A stretch of 64,000 nt of DNA from Vibrio galatheae (GCF_000967545.1 NZ_JXXV01000022.1:1-64000), one strand, 5' to 3'; counted from the stretch's first letter, positions 10,322 through 20,229 are shown. Notes: a model not told the origin generated them from the sequence alone. Numbers and translations are program-made.

Positions 10322-10393
10322 ACATACTCTCCCATATGGGAAAAAGTACATTTTGAGGGTGGAGACACCCTCCCTTAATTTAAGGTATTCACC

Positions 10394-11674
10394 ATGAATG
10401 TTCGCGCTGCTGCAGCCAACGTCCTATTCCAAGTAGTCGATAAAGGCCAATCTCTTTCACACGCCTTACCTGCGGCGCAAAAGACCATCAGACCAAGAGA
10501 CCATGCGCTATTACAAGAGATCTGTTACGGCGCACTACGTTACTTGCCACGTTTAGAGTCTATCGCTAATGAGCTGATGGACAATCCATTGAAAGGGAAA
10601 AAACGTGTTTTCCACCACTTAATTCTGGTCGGTATTTACCAATTAAGTTTCATGCGCATTCCAGCTCACGCTGCGGTAGCCGAAACGGTCGAAGGCACCA
10701 AGACGTTGAAAGGCCCAAGCCTACGCGGCCTTATTAACGCCGTGTTACGTAGCTACCTGCGCGATCAAGAAGCGCTAGATGAAAAAGCCGTCAGCCACAA
10801 TGCGGGTAAATATGGTCACCCAAATTGGCTACTGAACATGTTGCGTGAAAGCTATCCAGAGCAGTGGGATCAAGTGGTCGAAGCCAACAACAGCAAAGCG
10901 CCAATGTGGCTGCGCGTCAATCGCCAGCACCATACTCGTGATGAATATCTTGAGCTGCTTAAAGATGCAAACATTGAATTCAGCATCCACCCTGAAGCTG
11001 CTGATGCCATAAAACTGGCCTCTCCTTGTGATGTGACACTTCTGCCCGGCTTCGAACGCGGCTGGGTATCGGTACAAGATGCCGCCGCTCAGCTATCAGT
11101 CAACTACTTGCAGCCGCAAAATGGCGAACTGATTCTCGATTGCTGCGCCGCGCCGGGAGGTAAGACTGCGCATATTCTTGAACACACGGAAGATACCGAA
11201 GTAGTTGCCATTGATAGTGATGCCAAGCGTCTTGACCGCGTCTACGACAACTTAGAGCGCTTACAATTGCGTGCCGATGTGATTTGCGGTGACGCACGAA
11301 ATCCACAAGAGTGGTGGCAAGGTGAGCAATTTGATCGCATTCTACTCGATGCGCCATGTTCGGCCACGGGTGTGATTCGTCGTCACCCAGATATCAAGTG
11401 GTTACGTCGCGCTGACGATATTAATGCGCTGGCACAACTGCAAAGCGAGATATTGGATGCGATGTGGCAACAACTAAAGCCGGGTGGAACCTTAGTTTAC
11501 GCGACATGTTCAATCACCCCTCAAGAGAATAAAGAGCAAGTCAAAGCCTTTTTAGCGCGTACTGAGGATGCTCAGTTACAAGGCTCAGAGACCGAGAATC
11601 CAGGTCGTCAAATTTTGCCTGGTGAAGAAGATATGGATGGCTTCTATTACGCTGTCCTCACCAAGCAAGTGTAA
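10394..11674 (+). CDS. rsmB: 16S rRNA (cytosine967-C5)-methyltransferase
   Basis: SAM-dependent enzyme that methylates C967 of 16S rRNA. An N-terminal NusB-like RNA-binding domain (about 1-140) precedes the Rossmann methyltransferase with the SAM loop [14 protein letters not shown]. The two catalytic Cys are in DAPCSATGV and [11 protein letters not shown] (NOL1/NOP2/Sun family). Length 426 is typical. It sits 72 bases after fmt; that gap contains a small hairpin (GAGGGTG / CACCCTC at 10354-10371) without a T-run, so read-through is expected. Confidence 0.96.
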   Translation: MNVRAAAANVLFQVVDKGQSLSHALPAAQKTIRPRDHALLQEICYGALRYLPRLESIANELMDNPLKGKKRVFHHLILVGIYQLSFMRIPAHAAVAETVEGTKTLKGPSLRGLINAVLRSYLRDQEALDEKAVSHNAGKYGHPNWLLNMLRESYPEQWDQVVEANNSKAPMWLRVNRQHHTRDEYLELLKDANIEFSIHPEAADAIKLASPCDVTLLPGFERGWVSVQDAAAQLSVNYLQPQNGELILDCCAAPGGKTAHILEHTEDTEVVAIDSDAKRLDRVYDNLERLQLRADVICGDARNPQEWWQGEQFDRILLDAPCSATGVIRRHPDIKWLRRADDINALAQLQSEILDAMWQQLKPGGTLVYATCSITPQENKEQVKAFLARTEDAQLQGSETENPGRQILPGEEDMDGFYYAVLTKQV

Positions 11675-11729
11675 TTATCATGGCGACAACTGACGTTGCG
11701 CCATTTGAGTAGTTAAACGAGATTAATGT

Positions 11730-13106
11730 ATGAAAATCATCATCCTTGGTGCAGGTCAGGTTGGCGGCACATTGGCAGAAAACCTAGTTGGCGAAAACAA
11801 TGACATCACCATTGTCGACAGCAACTCGGATCGTCTGCGCGAAATGCAAGACAAATATGATCTGCGAGTCGTCAATGGTCACGCCAGTCACCCAGACGTG
11901 CTGCGTGAAGCGGGTGCTCAGGATGCTGATATGTTGGTCGCCGTGACAAACATGGATGAAACCAATATGGCGGCCTGTCAGGTCGCTTTTACTCTATTTA
12001 ACACACCTAACCGTATTGCGCGTATTCGCTCACCGCAATACTTAGCAGAAAAAGAAGCGCTGTTTCAATCTGGCGCCGTCCCCGTCGATCACCTTATCGC
12101 TCCTGAAGAGCTGGTGACCAGCTATATCGAACGTCTGATTCAATACCCTGGCGCACTACAAGTGGTTAGCTTTGCTGAGCAAAAAGTCAGCCTAGTGGCA
12201 GTAAAAGCCTACTATGGCGGCCCATTGGTCGGCAATGCGTTGTCTGCTCTGCGCGAACATATGCCGCATATTGATACTCGCGTTGCGGCCATTTTCCGTC
12301 AAGGTCGCCCAATCAGACCTCAAGGTACTACCATCATTGAAGCCGATGATGAAGTATTCTTTGTTGCCGCCAGCAACCACATTCGTTCGGTCATGAGTGA
12401 GCTTCAGCGTCTTGAGAAACCTTATCGCCGCATCATGATTGTTGGTGGGGGTAACATTGGTGCGAGCCTAGCACGTCGCCTTGAACATATTTACAGCGTT
12501 AAATTAATCGAGCACAGTTACCAACGTGCGGAGAAGCTCTCCGAAGAACTCGAAAACACCATCGTTTTCTGTGGCGATGCCGCTGACCAAGAGCTTTTAG
12601 CCGAAGAGAATATCGACCAGGTCGACGTATTTATCGCCCTGACCAACGAAGATGAAACCAACATCATGTCTGCGATGCTCGCCAAACGGATGGGCGCGAA
12701 AAAAGTGATGGTGCTGATCCAACGTGGTGCTTATGTTGACTTAGTGCAGGGCGGCGCAATAGATGTCGCAATTTCACCGCAACAAGCCACGATTTCTGCG
12801 CTGCTCACTCACGTTCGTCGCGCTGACATTGTCAACGTATCATCGCTGCGTCGCGGTGCAGCAGAGGCCATCGAAGCGATCGCTCACGGTGACGAAAGTA
12901 CCTCAAAAGTAGTCGGCCGAGCTGTTGGTGACATCAAGCTGCCACCGGGCACAACCATAGGAGCCATTGTGCGCGGAGAAGAAGTATTAATTGCTCACGA
13001 TCGCACTGTCATTGAGCAGGACGACCACGTGGTGATGTTCTTAGTCGACAAGAAGTACGTGCCAGATGTCGAAGCACTGTTCCAACCGAGCCCATTTTTC
13101 CTTTAG
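11730..13106 (+). CDS. trkA: Trk potassium uptake regulatory subunit TrkA
   Basis: Cytosolic NAD(H)/ATP-binding RCK subunit that gates the TrkH channel. It contains two tandem RCK modules: Rossmann loops [13 protein letters not shown] near residue 7 and [13 protein letters not shown] near residue 240, each followed by a TrkA-C domain. Length 458 equals that of characterised homologues. trkH follows after 9 bases, and this trkA-trkH pairing is characteristic of vibrios (in E. coli trkA and trkH are unlinked). Confidence 0.97.
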   Translation: MKIIILGAGQVGGTLAENLVGENNDITIVDSNSDRLREMQDKYDLRVVNGHASHPDVLREAGAQDADMLVAVTNMDETNMAACQVAFTLFNTPNRIARIRSPQYLAEKEALFQSGAVPVDHLIAPEELVTSYIERLIQYPGALQVVSFAEQKVSLVAVKAYYGGPLVGNALSALREHMPHIDTRVAAIFRQGRPIRPQGTTIIEADDEVFFVAASNHIRSVMSELQRLEKPYRRIMIVGGGNIGASLARRLEHIYSVKLIEHSYQRAEKLSEELENTIVFCGDAADQELLAEENIDQVDVFIALTNEDETNIMSAMLAKRMGAKKVMVLIQRGAYVDLVQGGAIDVAISPQQATISALLTHVRRADIVNVSSLRRGAAEAIEAIAHGDESTSKVVGRAVGDIKLPPGTTIGAIVRGEEVLIAHDRTVIEQDDHVVMFLVDKKYVPDVEALFQPSPFFL

Positions 13107-13115
13107 GTACTGGTT

Positions 13116-14561
13116 ATGGTCAATTTCCGCCCTGTCCTATTTGTTATTGGGCTCGTGTTATCCAAAATTGCCCTATTTATGTATGTCCCAACTATCGTGG
13201 CATTTATCACGGGTACTGCGGGATTTTTGGAGTTTGGCCAGGCGGTGTTAATTACTCACCTCGCCGCATTTATCTGCTTAACCATAGGTCGAACCAAGCA
13301 ATTTAAGCTCAGCGTGCGCGATATGTTCCTCATCACTAGTTTGGTATGGACTATCGCCAGCGCCTTTGCCGCATTGCCGTTTGTATTTATCAACCATATT
13401 AGCTTTACCGATGCCTACTTTGAGACCATGTCAGGTATTACCACCACAGGATCAACCGTCCTGAGTGGATTAGATGATATGGCACCAAGCATTTTACTCT
13501 GGCGTTCAATTCTGCAATGGCTTGGCGGGATTGGCTTTATTGTTATGGCAGTCGCGGTACTGCCAATGCTTAACGTCGGCGGTATGAAATTGTTCCACAC
13601 AGAATCTTCCGACTGGTCAGATAAAAGTAGCCCCAGAGCCAAAACGGTGGCGAAAAACATCGTTGCTGTCTATTTGTCACTGACCGGTCTGTGTTTCGGC
13701 GGCTATATGCTGACAGGCATGAATCTGTTTGAAGCCATAAACCACGCCTTCACAACGCTTTCTACCGGCGGTTACTCCACTTCCGATGGCTCAATGAATC
13801 ACTTCCCTAAAGGCGCACATTGGATCGCAACCCTATTTATGTTCTTAGGTGGGCTGCCCTTCTTACTGTTTGTCGCTGCCCTACGAAAACGGCGCATTAA
13901 TGAGCTGGCTAACGATGCTCAGGTGCGCGGGTTTAGTTATCTGTTCATTGTGAGTAGCCTGATTATTGCTACTTGGCTAGTGATCCGTGACGATTACACC
14001 ATTTTAGATGCACTGCGCGTATCCATGTTCAACATAGTCTCTGTGGTCACGACGACCGGTTTTGGTTTAGAAGACTTTACCGCATGGGGTGCACTGCCAA
14101 CGACATTATTTGCCTTTCTGATGATGGCGGGTGCATGCTCAGGTTCAACCTCCGGCGGGATAAAAATCTTCCGTTTCCAAATCGCACTGACTCTGCTCAA
14201 TAAACAAATGATGAAGCTGATTCATCCTTCCGGTGTATTCGTTCAGCGCTACAACCAACGCCCTGTTAACGACGACATCGTCCGCTCAGTGGTGGCGTTT
14301 GGCCTGACATTTTTTATCACCATTATTGTCATTGCTGGCGGGTTGAGTGCGATGGGGCTCGACCCTATCACCAGTATCTCGGGATCGATTACCGCAGTAG
14401 CCAATGTCGGCCCGGGTATGGGTACAGTTATTGGCCCGACGGGAAACTTTGCGCCATTGCCAGACGCCGCAAAATGGCTGCTCAGTCTCGGCATGTTAAT
14501 GGGAAGGCTAGAAATTTTGACTTTGCTGGTGCTGTTTTTCCCCGCTTTTTGGCGACGTTAA
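13116..14561 (+). CDS. trkH: Trk potassium transporter channel subunit TrkH
   Basis: Inner-membrane K+ channel of the superfamily of K+ transporters, built of four M1-P-M2 repeats. The selectivity-filter loops can be picked out at TGSTVL, STGGYS, TTGFG and NVGPG. Length 481 fits TrkH. It starts 9 bases after trkA and lies 9 bases before the DUF3157 gene, so the three are likely cotranscribed. Confidence 0.96.
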   Translation: MVNFRPVLFVIGLVLSKIALFMYVPTIVAFITGTAGFLEFGQAVLITHLAAFICLTIGRTKQFKLSVRDMFLITSLVWTIASAFAALPFVFINHISFTDAYFETMSGITTTGSTVLSGLDDMAPSILLWRSILQWLGGIGFIVMAVAVLPMLNVGGMKLFHTESSDWSDKSSPRAKTVAKNIVAVYLSLTGLCFGGYMLTGMNLFEAINHAFTTLSTGGYSTSDGSMNHFPKGAHWIATLFMFLGGLPFLLFVAALRKRRINELANDAQVRGFSYLFIVSSLIIATWLVIRDDYTILDALRVSMFNIVSVVTTTGFGLEDFTAWGALPTTLFAFLMMAGACSGSTSGGIKIFRFQIALTLLNKQMMKLIHPSGVFVQRYNQRPVNDDIVRSVVAFGLTFFITIIVIAGGLSAMGLDPITSISGSITAVANVGPGMGTVIGPTGNFAPLPDAAKWLLSLGMLMGRLEILTLLVLFFPAFWRR

Positions 14562-14570
14562 GGAATAAAA

Positions 14571-15131
14571 ATGAAATCAACGCTTGGGCTACTCTGTTTA
14601 TTCGCAAGTACTATTAGTTACGCAGCGCAAACCGTCACACTTGATGATGGACGCCAAATCCAACTCAATGACGACTTCACTTGGCATTACATTAGCCAGC
14701 TAGAAACGTCTAATGATCAACAAATTGCCGCTGCGGTGATCGCTACGCCGAGCATTCCTGTGATTGATAGGAAAGTCGCTACTGTGGTGGAGCTGAACAG
14801 TTCAAAGCCAGTTATGCAATTGTCAGATTCAGGAGTGGATGTTTTGTTGGGCGCTGCTCAATATGACTCGGGCCAGCTAATCATTCCAACCTCCATTACC
14901 AACCAAAGCTCACAATCTGTCGTACTGGTTGAACTAGAAGTTGAAATTCTTGATGAGTCTGGAAAAGTGATTGTCAAACAACCATATAAGATTTGGTCTG
15001 CGATCAAGCGGTTAGCCGACACCTACCTTCGACCACAGCAAGCAATTCAAGCAAAACCAATCGTGATTGATGTAGAGCAAGCAGAGCAATATCAACTGAA
15101 CGCTCGAATCGTCACTATCGAGACTCGCTAA
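14571..15131 (+). CDS. DUF3157 family exported protein
   Basis: 186 residues with an N-terminal signal peptide ([20 protein letters not shown]) followed by [21 protein letters not shown], the conserved opening of the DUF3157 family found mainly in vibrios. The rest is beta-rich with no catalytic motif I recognise; its second half ([23 protein letters not shown]) resembles an immunoglobulin-like fold. Probably periplasmic. It is 9 bases downstream of trkH and overlaps the convergent haemolysin-III gene by 4 bases. Function unknown. Confidence 0.82.
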   Translation: MKSTLGLLCLFASTISYAAQTVTLDDGRQIQLNDDFTWHYISQLETSNDQQIAAAVIATPSIPVIDRKVATVVELNSSKPVMQLSDSGVDVLLGAAQYDSGQLIIPTSITNQSSQSVVLVELEVEILDESGKVIVKQPYKIWSAIKRLADTYLRPQQAIQAKPIVIDVEQAEQYQLNARIVTIETR

Positions 15132-15781
15132 ATCGGCTCAACGTACAGGTAAATCGCAAAGAAATGACAGGCACATCCCGCTAGTACGAAACCATGCCAG
15201 ATCGCATGGTTGTACGGGATACGCTTTGCAACATAGAAGATAACCCCAAGCGAGTAAATCACCCCGCCTACTGCCAATAACGTCAATCCACCTAACGACA
15301 AATTCAGCGCCAATTGATAGATAACAATTAACGACAGCCAACCCATCGCCAAATACGTCACCAACGAAAGTCGTTTAAAGCGATAAACAAAGGCGAGCTT
15401 CATAATGATGCCGAACAGAGCAATACTCCAGATCACCACCATCAAACCGATCGCTAAAGGGGTGCGTAAACTCACGAGTAAGAAAGGGGTATAACTGCCT
15501 GCAATCAGCAAATAAATGGCACAATGGTCGAAGGTTTTTAACGCCCGCTTGGCGCGTTGGTGAGGGATTGCATGATAGAGGGTAGAAGCCAAAAACAGCA
15601 CGATCATACTACTACCATAAATCGCCATACTGGTGATGGTCATCGCATCAGCATTACTTCGTGCCGATTTCATTAGCAGTAAAACCAAGCCAACAATACT
15701 TAACACCATTCCCAACGCGTGGGTCAGCGTATTAGCGAACTCTTCTTTCGCGCTGTATTCAGCAACAGGATTTGCAGACAT
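15128..15781 (-). CDS. trhA: Haemolysin III / TrhA family membrane protein
   Basis: 217-residue polytopic membrane protein of the progestin/adipoQ-receptor-like (PAQR) superfamily with about seven hydrophobic segments. Conserved family residues are visible in [38 protein letters not shown] and the C-terminal [20 protein letters not shown]; the His and Asp residues are candidates for metal binding. Bacterial TrhA (YqfA) affects membrane energetics and fluidity; real haemolytic activity should not be assumed. It is monocistronic and converges with the DUF3157 gene. Confidence 0.88.
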   Translation of the reverse strand: MSANPVAEYSAKEEFANTLTHALGMVLSIVGLVLLLMKSARSNADAMTITSMAIYGSSMIVLFLASTLYHAIPHQRAKRALKTFDHCAIYLLIAGSYTPFLLVSLRTPLAIGLMVVIWSIALFGIIMKLAFVYRFKRLSLVTYLAMGWLSLIVIYQLALNLSLGGLTLLAVGGVIYSLGVIFYVAKRIPYNHAIWHGFVLAGCACHFFAIYLYVEPI

Positions 15782-15871
15782 GCGTGCCCTACTCTGGGTA
15801 AAAGTGGAATATTTACTCGAGAGTATGGCACATTAAGCTTACACTTGTAAGCTGAAAGTTTTAAATTTTAG

Positions 15872-16669
15872 TTAAGAGTGCGCATCCAAATAAGCAATCA
15901 CTCGCTTACCAGCTTCTTGCGCTGATGTATGGAGAGGAATGTCCATCTGACGTTTGAGATCACCTATCCCCAACAAGCTTGCGAGCATGCCTTTTGCCCC
16001 TTCACGGTGACGATCGATCTCAAACCACATCTGCAGCTTATCATCGGTACGATACGCAACCACTTCTAACTCTCGCCAGCGACCGTGGAACGGCCCTGTT
16101 GTTGGGACAAATTCAAACTCTTGCACGAACGGCATCGCGAACCCGTCGACCTCTTCACATTCGACCTGACGAATACGCAAACCTTGTTCTTCAAGCGCAG
16201 TAAAAATACCGTCAAGCAAAGGATCAGGGCGGACAGTGAGAATATCTTTATCGGTTGGATCTTTCGCCATTGCAATATCCAGCCCGGTTTCTAACCAGAC
16301 TTTGGAATCGCCGATAGTCACGGGCGTATTCCACGGCACATCAAGTTCAATTTCAAAATCACGTGTTTCGCCCGGGCTGATCGTAAAGGCATAAGGCAAA
16401 GACCACTTAGCCAAAACATAACTTTCAGGGACGCGGCGCATACGGTTCGCGTTGTGTTGGTCTTTATCGTGATTCGCTGGTACCTCTTTGATATAACGGC
16501 AATAGAGCTTGAGATCGATATTATCTATCTCTTGCGCTGTCGAACCGCCATAAACATGGATGGTGATATTAACTTTCTTCCCTGGGTGAAGAACTTCTTG
16601 CTGTAAAACGGAATCCACCTTTGCGGAGCCAATACCAAAACTGGCCAGGGTTTTCTTAAATAACGACAT
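15872..16669 (-). CDS. Spo0M-like arrestin-fold protein
   Basis: 265 residues starting MSLFKKTLASFGIGSAKVDS and matching the SpoOM (sporulation-control protein) family: an N-terminal arrestin-like beta-sandwich (VLHPGKKVNITIHVYGG, FTISPGETRDFEIELDVPWNTPVT) and a C-terminal extension. An in-frame upstream ATG would add 18 residues, but AGGAGG lies directly ahead of the ATG at 16669, so that start is preferred. This is not a spore former, so the name is historical. The family is soluble and thought to act in stress or scaffold functions; no enzyme activity is known. Confidence 0.85.
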   Translation of the reverse strand: MSLFKKTLASFGIGSAKVDSVLQQEVLHPGKKVNITIHVYGGSTAQEIDNIDLKLYCRYIKEVPANHDKDQHNANRMRRVPESYVLAKWSLPYAFTISPGETRDFEIELDVPWNTPVTIGDSKVWLETGLDIAMAKDPTDKDILTVRPDPLLDGIFTALEEQGLRIRQVECEEVDGFAMPFVQEFEFVPTTGPFHGRWRELEVVAYRTDDKLQMWFEIDRHREGAKGMLASLLGIGDLKRQMDIPLHTSAQEAGKRVIAYLDAHS

Positions 16670-16829
16670 CAACTCCTCCTTGGCACATACAACACCATTA
16701 CCGAACCATTCGATTACTTTCATACTAATCTGGTTTAGTGTCTCACTACTACAGACATCTTCACATAATTGTAGCGAATCTTAATCGATCAGATATCGAC
16801 CAATTCAAATCATAATGCTAATCTGTTTA

Positions 16830-16849
16830 TTGATATGCGTGCATATCAA
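16830..16849. promoter_or_regulatory. 20-base palindrome, candidate operator
   Basis: TTGATATGC-GT-GCATATCAA has perfect 9-bp arms around a 2-base centre, typical of a site for a dimeric helix-turn-helix repressor. It does not match FNR spacing. The regulator is not identifiable from sequence. It is 161 bases upstream of the Spo0M-like gene start and also upstream of the rightward transcript ending at 17172. Confidence 0.5.
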
Positions 16850-16933
16850 AATTCCTAGTTAATTATTTGGATAGGCGTGAGCCAGAAGAGCCAAACTTCA
16901 GCGATGAAGCGCAACTCATAGTTAATTAGGCCA

Positions 16934-17104
16934 TTACATTGGCAATGGATATGCCTGACAGTTAGGTAACTGAATGCTCCCAACAACAGTCAGGTTCTCG
17001 CACACAAATCGTAGTGCGATGCGCCGCCGCAGTGGATTCGTTTCTTCTCCAGTGGCAAAAAACTCAGCTCCTGTAATGACTTTGGTAGAACAAGCCGCTC
17101 TCAT
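16934..17104 (-). CDS. Candidate small ORF, hypothetical
   Basis: A 56-codon reading frame starting MRAACSTKVITGAEFF with GGAG 8 bases ahead of the ATG, a good ribosome-binding site. No domain, signal peptide or membrane segment is evident. A 55-codon frame on the opposite strand (16974-17141, MLPTTVRFSHTNRS) overlaps it and ends beside a plus-strand terminator, so at most one is likely to be real and both may be chance. I cannot assign a function. Confidence 0.25.
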   Translation of the reverse strand: MRAACSTKVITGAEFFATGEETNPLRRRIALRFVCENLTVVGSIQLPNCQAYPLPM

Positions 17105-17142
17105 GGCCACCACTCCTGCTAAAGTAACCAAGGCAGCCTAAT

Positions 17143-17172
17143 GCAAAAGCGCAGCACTGACTGCGCTTTTTT
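17143..17172 (+). terminator. Intrinsic terminator of an unassigned rightward transcript
   Basis: AAAGCGCAG / CTGCGCTTT stem, 6-base loop and a TTTTTTC run on the plus strand. No recognised plus-strand gene lies upstream within 500 bases, so it marks either a small RNA or a short ORF. Confidence 0.75.
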
Positions 17173-17239
17173 CTTACCTTCACTTCGTCAATTTGATACC
17201 TTTAACAACAAATCAGTATAAATTGTGTGGAGAAAGCCG

Positions 17240-17506
17240 ATGAAATGTCACCGTATTGAGGAGCTGATCGAACTGTTGGAGCCAGAGTGGCAAAAAGATC
17301 AGCAAATGAACCTAGTTGAATTTATTGTCAAACTGGCTCAAGAAGCAGGTTACCAAGGAAAACTAGAACAACTAACCGATGATGTGCTTATCTACCATCT
17401 AAAAATGCGCAACAGCAGCAAAGATGAAATGATTCCGGGTCTAAAGAAAGATCAAGAAGACGATTTTAAAACTGCCATTTTACGCGCACGCGGTATCATA
17501 GACTAA
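17240..17506 (+). CDS. yihD: YihD family protein (DUF1040)
   Basis: 88-residue cytoplasmic protein starting [17 protein letters not shown], matching YihD/DUF1040 over its length. An in-frame start 15 bases upstream is less likely because GGAGAAAG precedes the ATG at 17240. Function is unestablished. The yihD-srkA-dsbA-yihG neighbourhood is conserved from E. coli to vibrios, supporting the identification. A terminator follows immediately, so it is probably monocistronic. Confidence 0.88.
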   Translation: MKCHRIEELIELLEPEWQKDQQMNLVEFIVKLAQEAGYQGKLEQLTDDVLIYHLKMRNSSKDEMIPGLKKDQEDDFKTAILRARGIID

Positions 17507-17524
17507 TGTGCCAAGATTCAAACC

Positions 17525-17547
17525 AGCGACCTCAGGTCGCTTTTTTT
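17525..17547 (+). terminator. yihD terminator
   Basis: AGCGACC / GGTCGCT stem with a 3-base loop and a seven-T run, 18 bases after the yihD stop. Confidence 0.85.
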
Positions 17548-17770
17548 ATATCGTCGTAACGATAAAAGCCCAAACTGTTAGGTCATTTATTTATAAAACT
17601 GTCGTAATCTTTGTTGTTAAAGGTTGATAGCGTTAAAGAAATAAAAATGTTATTGCGTATATAATCGTCGTCCATAAGAATTTACTAAAATAGTAATAAC
17701 CTATAAGTAGCAATGTTTTTTAGAGTGAGAACAGCAAAAATCTCACCTTTCAGCTCAAGAAGGAAGCGTA

Positions 17771-19189
17771 ATGAGTCAGGATAAGATCGATATCAAAGAT
17801 GTGACTCCCAAAACCTTTAACCCTAAAACCCACAAGACTAAAGGGGATAGGTTTAACCCAAGCAATCGAATCTATGTTCGTGAAAGTAAAGGGACGTTTC
17901 AAAAACTTCGTCGTTACGGCGGCTGGTTTTTATTGCTATTTTTTACCCTCATTCCGTGGATTCCTTATGGTGAACGTCAAGCTATTTTGCTTGATATCGG
18001 CAATCAACAATTTAACTTTTTTGGCACCACGCTTTATCCGCAAGATCTTACCTTGCTTGCCCTACTGTTCATGATCGCTGCTTTTGGCCTATTTTTCCTC
18101 ACCACCTTCCTAGGTCGTGTTTGGTGTGGCTATCTTTGTCCGCAAACGGTGTGGACCTTCATGTATATCTGGTTTGAAGAAAAACTCGAAGGCAGCGCCA
18201 ACAAACGCCGTAAGCAAGACTCTGGCAAGATCACTGGCAATCTCGCCATGCGCAAAGGCGCTAAACACCTTGCATGGTGGGCAATTGCACTGGCAACCGG
18301 ATTTACCTTTACTGGCTACTTTGTGCCAATTAAAGACTTAGTGATCAGTTTCTTCACCTTTAACGCCGAATTCTGGCCCGTATTTTGGGTTCTGTTTTTC
18401 GCCATTTGTACCTACGCTAATGCTGGCTGGATGCGTTCCATCATGTGTATCCACATGTGCCCATACGCTCGTTTCCAGTCAGCGATGTTTGATAAAGATA
18501 CCTTCATTGTTGGTTACGACAGCAAACGGGGTGAAACTCGCGGCCCACGCTCACGTAAAGCCGATCCGAAAGCACTTGGCTTAGGTGACTGTATCGACTG
18601 TGATCTCTGTGTTCAGGTTTGCCCGACGGGCATCGACATTCGTGATGGCTTGCAATACGAGTGTATCAACTGTGGCGCGTGTATTGATGCTTGTGACAAA
18701 ACCATGGATCGCATGGGCTATGAAAAAGGCCTCATCAGCTACACCACTGAGCACCGTTTATCCGGGAAACATACTAAGGTCGCACGACCTAAACTGCTGG
18801 GTTATGGTGCGATATTGCTGGTGATGATTGGACTGTTTTTCGTTCAGCTTGCCAGTGTCGACCCTGCAGGTTTAAGTGTACTACGCGATCGCAATCAGTT
18901 GTTTAGAGTCAATGGCTTAGGCGAAGTCGAAAATACCTACACACTGAAAATTATCAACAAGACTCAGCAAGAGCAGCAGTATACACTCAGCGTTAAAGGA
19001 CTCAGCGATGCCTCTTGGTATGGCAAACAAACAGTGCAGGTTGATCCGGGCGAGGTCCTAAACCTCCCAATGAGCTTAGGTGTAAACCCAGATAAACTCA
19101 GCTCTCCTGTTGCGACAATTCAGTTTATACTGTCCGATAGCGAAGACTTCACGATTGAAGTAGAAAGCCGCTTTATTAAAAAGCTTTAG
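17771..19189 (+). CDS. ccoG: Cytochrome oxidase accessory protein CcoG (RdxA/FixG family)
   Basis: 472-residue membrane iron-sulfur protein. Hydrophobic segments at about 48-66, 93-115, 170-190, 195-215 and 340-360 surround a cytoplasmic ferredoxin domain with two 4Fe-4S motifs (CIDCDLCVQVCP and CINCGACIDACD). A C-terminal immunoglobulin-like domain (about 380-472) is periplasmic. CcoG acts as a copper reductase in cbb3 oxidase assembly in characterised species. AAGAAGGAAG precedes the start. It is separate from a ccoNOPQ operon here. A weak half-match to an FNR site lies at 17624, not convincing. Confidence 0.92.
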   Translation: MSQDKIDIKDVTPKTFNPKTHKTKGDRFNPSNRIYVRESKGTFQKLRRYGGWFLLLFFTLIPWIPYGERQAILLDIGNQQFNFFGTTLYPQDLTLLALLFMIAAFGLFFLTTFLGRVWCGYLCPQTVWTFMYIWFEEKLEGSANKRRKQDSGKITGNLAMRKGAKHLAWWAIALATGFTFTGYFVPIKDLVISFFTFNAEFWPVFWVLFFAICTYANAGWMRSIMCIHMCPYARFQSAMFDKDTFIVGYDSKRGETRGPRSRKADPKALGLGDCIDCDLCVQVCPTGIDIRDGLQYECINCGACIDACDKTMDRMGYEKGLISYTTEHRLSGKHTKVARPKLLGYGAILLVMIGLFFVQLASVDPAGLSVLRDRNQLFRVNGLGEVENTYTLKIINKTQQEQQYTLSVKGLSDASWYGKQTVQVDPGEVLNLPMSLGVNPDKLSSPVATIQFILSDSEDFTIEVESRFIKKL

Positions 19190-19210
19190 GCGCTCTACTC
19201 ACTAATATGG

Positions 19211-19240
19211 AAAGAGGCTCAGCAATGAGCCTCTTTTATT
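19211..19240 (+). terminator. ccoG terminator, immediately before srkA
   Basis: AAAGAGGCTCA / TGAGCCTCTTT, an 11-bp perfect stem with a 4-base loop and a TTTTATTTT tail. The srkA start codon at 19243 directly follows the T-run. Confidence 0.85.
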
Positions 19241-19242
19241 TT

Positions 19243-20229
19243 ATGACACAACAAGCATTTAACTTTGACGCCCTGACTCCAGATTTTATGTGGTACGCAC
19301 TCGAAAGTGTCGGGATTCGTGCCGAGTCTGGCTTCTTGGCTCTCAATAGTTACGAAAATCGCGTTTATCAGTTTAGTGATGAAGAGCGTCAGCGTTATGT
19401 GGTTAAGTTCTACCGCCCCGAACGTTGGAGCCAAGCACAAATCCAAGAAGAACATGATTTCACCCTCGAGTTACTTGAATCGGAGATCCCCGTAGCGCCG
19501 CCAGTGGTGATTAATGGTCAAACTCTGCACCAATATCAAGGTTACTTATTTGCGCTATTTGCCAGTGTTGGCGGACGACAGTTTGAAGTAGACAACCTAG
19601 AGCAACTCGAAGGTGTCGGACGCTTTTTAGGTCGAATTCACAAGGTTGGTTCAAAGCAAACCTTTCAGCATCGCCCTACGTTAGGGCTAGAAGAGTATCT
19701 CTATCAACCACGTAAATTGCTTGAGCAGTCGCAATTTATTCCGCTGCACCTTGAGAATGCTTTTTTCAATGATCTCGACCTACTGATCAAATCATTAGAG
19801 AACCATTGGCAAGGCAACGTAGCAATGCTGCGTCTTCATGGTGATTGTCACCCAGGCAATATTTTGTGGCGCGATGGGCCGATGTTTGTCGACCTTGATG
19901 ATTCTCGCAACGGTCCGGCCATCCAAGACCTATGGATGCTATTGAGTGGCGAACGATCGGAAAAACTCATGCAGCTCGACATTATCTTAGAGGCCTACCA
20001 AGAGTTTAATGACTTCAACAGTAATGAATTGAAACTAATTGAGCCTTTGCGTGGTCTACGTATGGTGCACTATATGGCATGGTTAGCAAAAAGGTGGCAA
20101 GATCCTGCTTTTCCTCTCGCCTTCCCTTGGTTTAATGATCCAAAATACTGGGAGAGTCAAGTCCTCGCTTTCAAAGAGCAGATTTCTGCGCTGGACGAAC
20201 CACCTCTTTCACTTATGCCGCAGTGGTAA
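19243..20229 (+). CDS. srkA: Stress response kinase A (YihE/RdoA)
   Basis: Ser/Thr kinase of the aminoglycoside-phosphotransferase fold; E. coli SrkA protects against stress-induced death and acts with the Cpx response. The catalytic loop is LHGDCHPGNILW and the metal-binding segment FVDLDDSRNGP. The conserved N-terminal stretch LNSYENRVYQF and VVKFYRPERW (ATP Lys) are present. Starting at 19243 (MTQQAFNFD) gives 328 residues, the E. coli length. In-frame ATGs at 19207 and 19225 lie inside the ccoG terminator hairpin. dsbA follows after 25 bases, as in E. coli. Confidence 0.92.
   Translation: MTQQAFNFDALTPDFMWYALESVGIRAESGFLALNSYENRVYQFSDEERQRYVVKFYRPERWSQAQIQEEHDFTLELLESEIPVAPPVVINGQTLHQYQGYLFALFASVGGRQFEVDNLEQLEGVGRFLGRIHKVGSKQTFQHRPTLGLEEYLYQPRKLLEQSQFIPLHLENAFFNDLDLLIKSLENHWQGNVAMLRLHGDCHPGNILWRDGPMFVDLDDSRNGPAIQDLWMLLSGERSEKLMQLDIILEAYQEFNDFNSNELKLIEPLRGLRMVHYMAWLAKRWQDPAFPLAFPWFNDPKYWESQVLAFKEQISALDEPPLSLMPQW

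Larger units (their letters stand above)
16670..17239. other. 570-base intergenic region between spo0M-like gene and yihD
   Basis: It holds no recognised gene. Visible items are a direct repeat CTAATCTG (16725, 16818), a palindrome at 16830-16849, a candidate 56-codon minus-strand ORF (16934-17104) overlapping a 55-codon plus-strand ORF (16974-17141), and a plus-strand terminator at 17143-17172. The terminator shows that something is transcribed rightward across it. Confidence 0.6.

Noticed and set aside
10326..10373. Hairpins between fmt and rsmB as a terminator
   Set aside because: TCTCCCATATGGGA and GAGGGTG-CACCCTC stems lack a following T-run, and def-fmt-rsmB is a known operon.
17624..17637. 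TTGATAGCGTTAAA upstream of ccoG as an FNR site
   Set aside because: Only the first half matches TTGATnnnnATCAA; the second half has two mismatches in five. Kept out as a feature.
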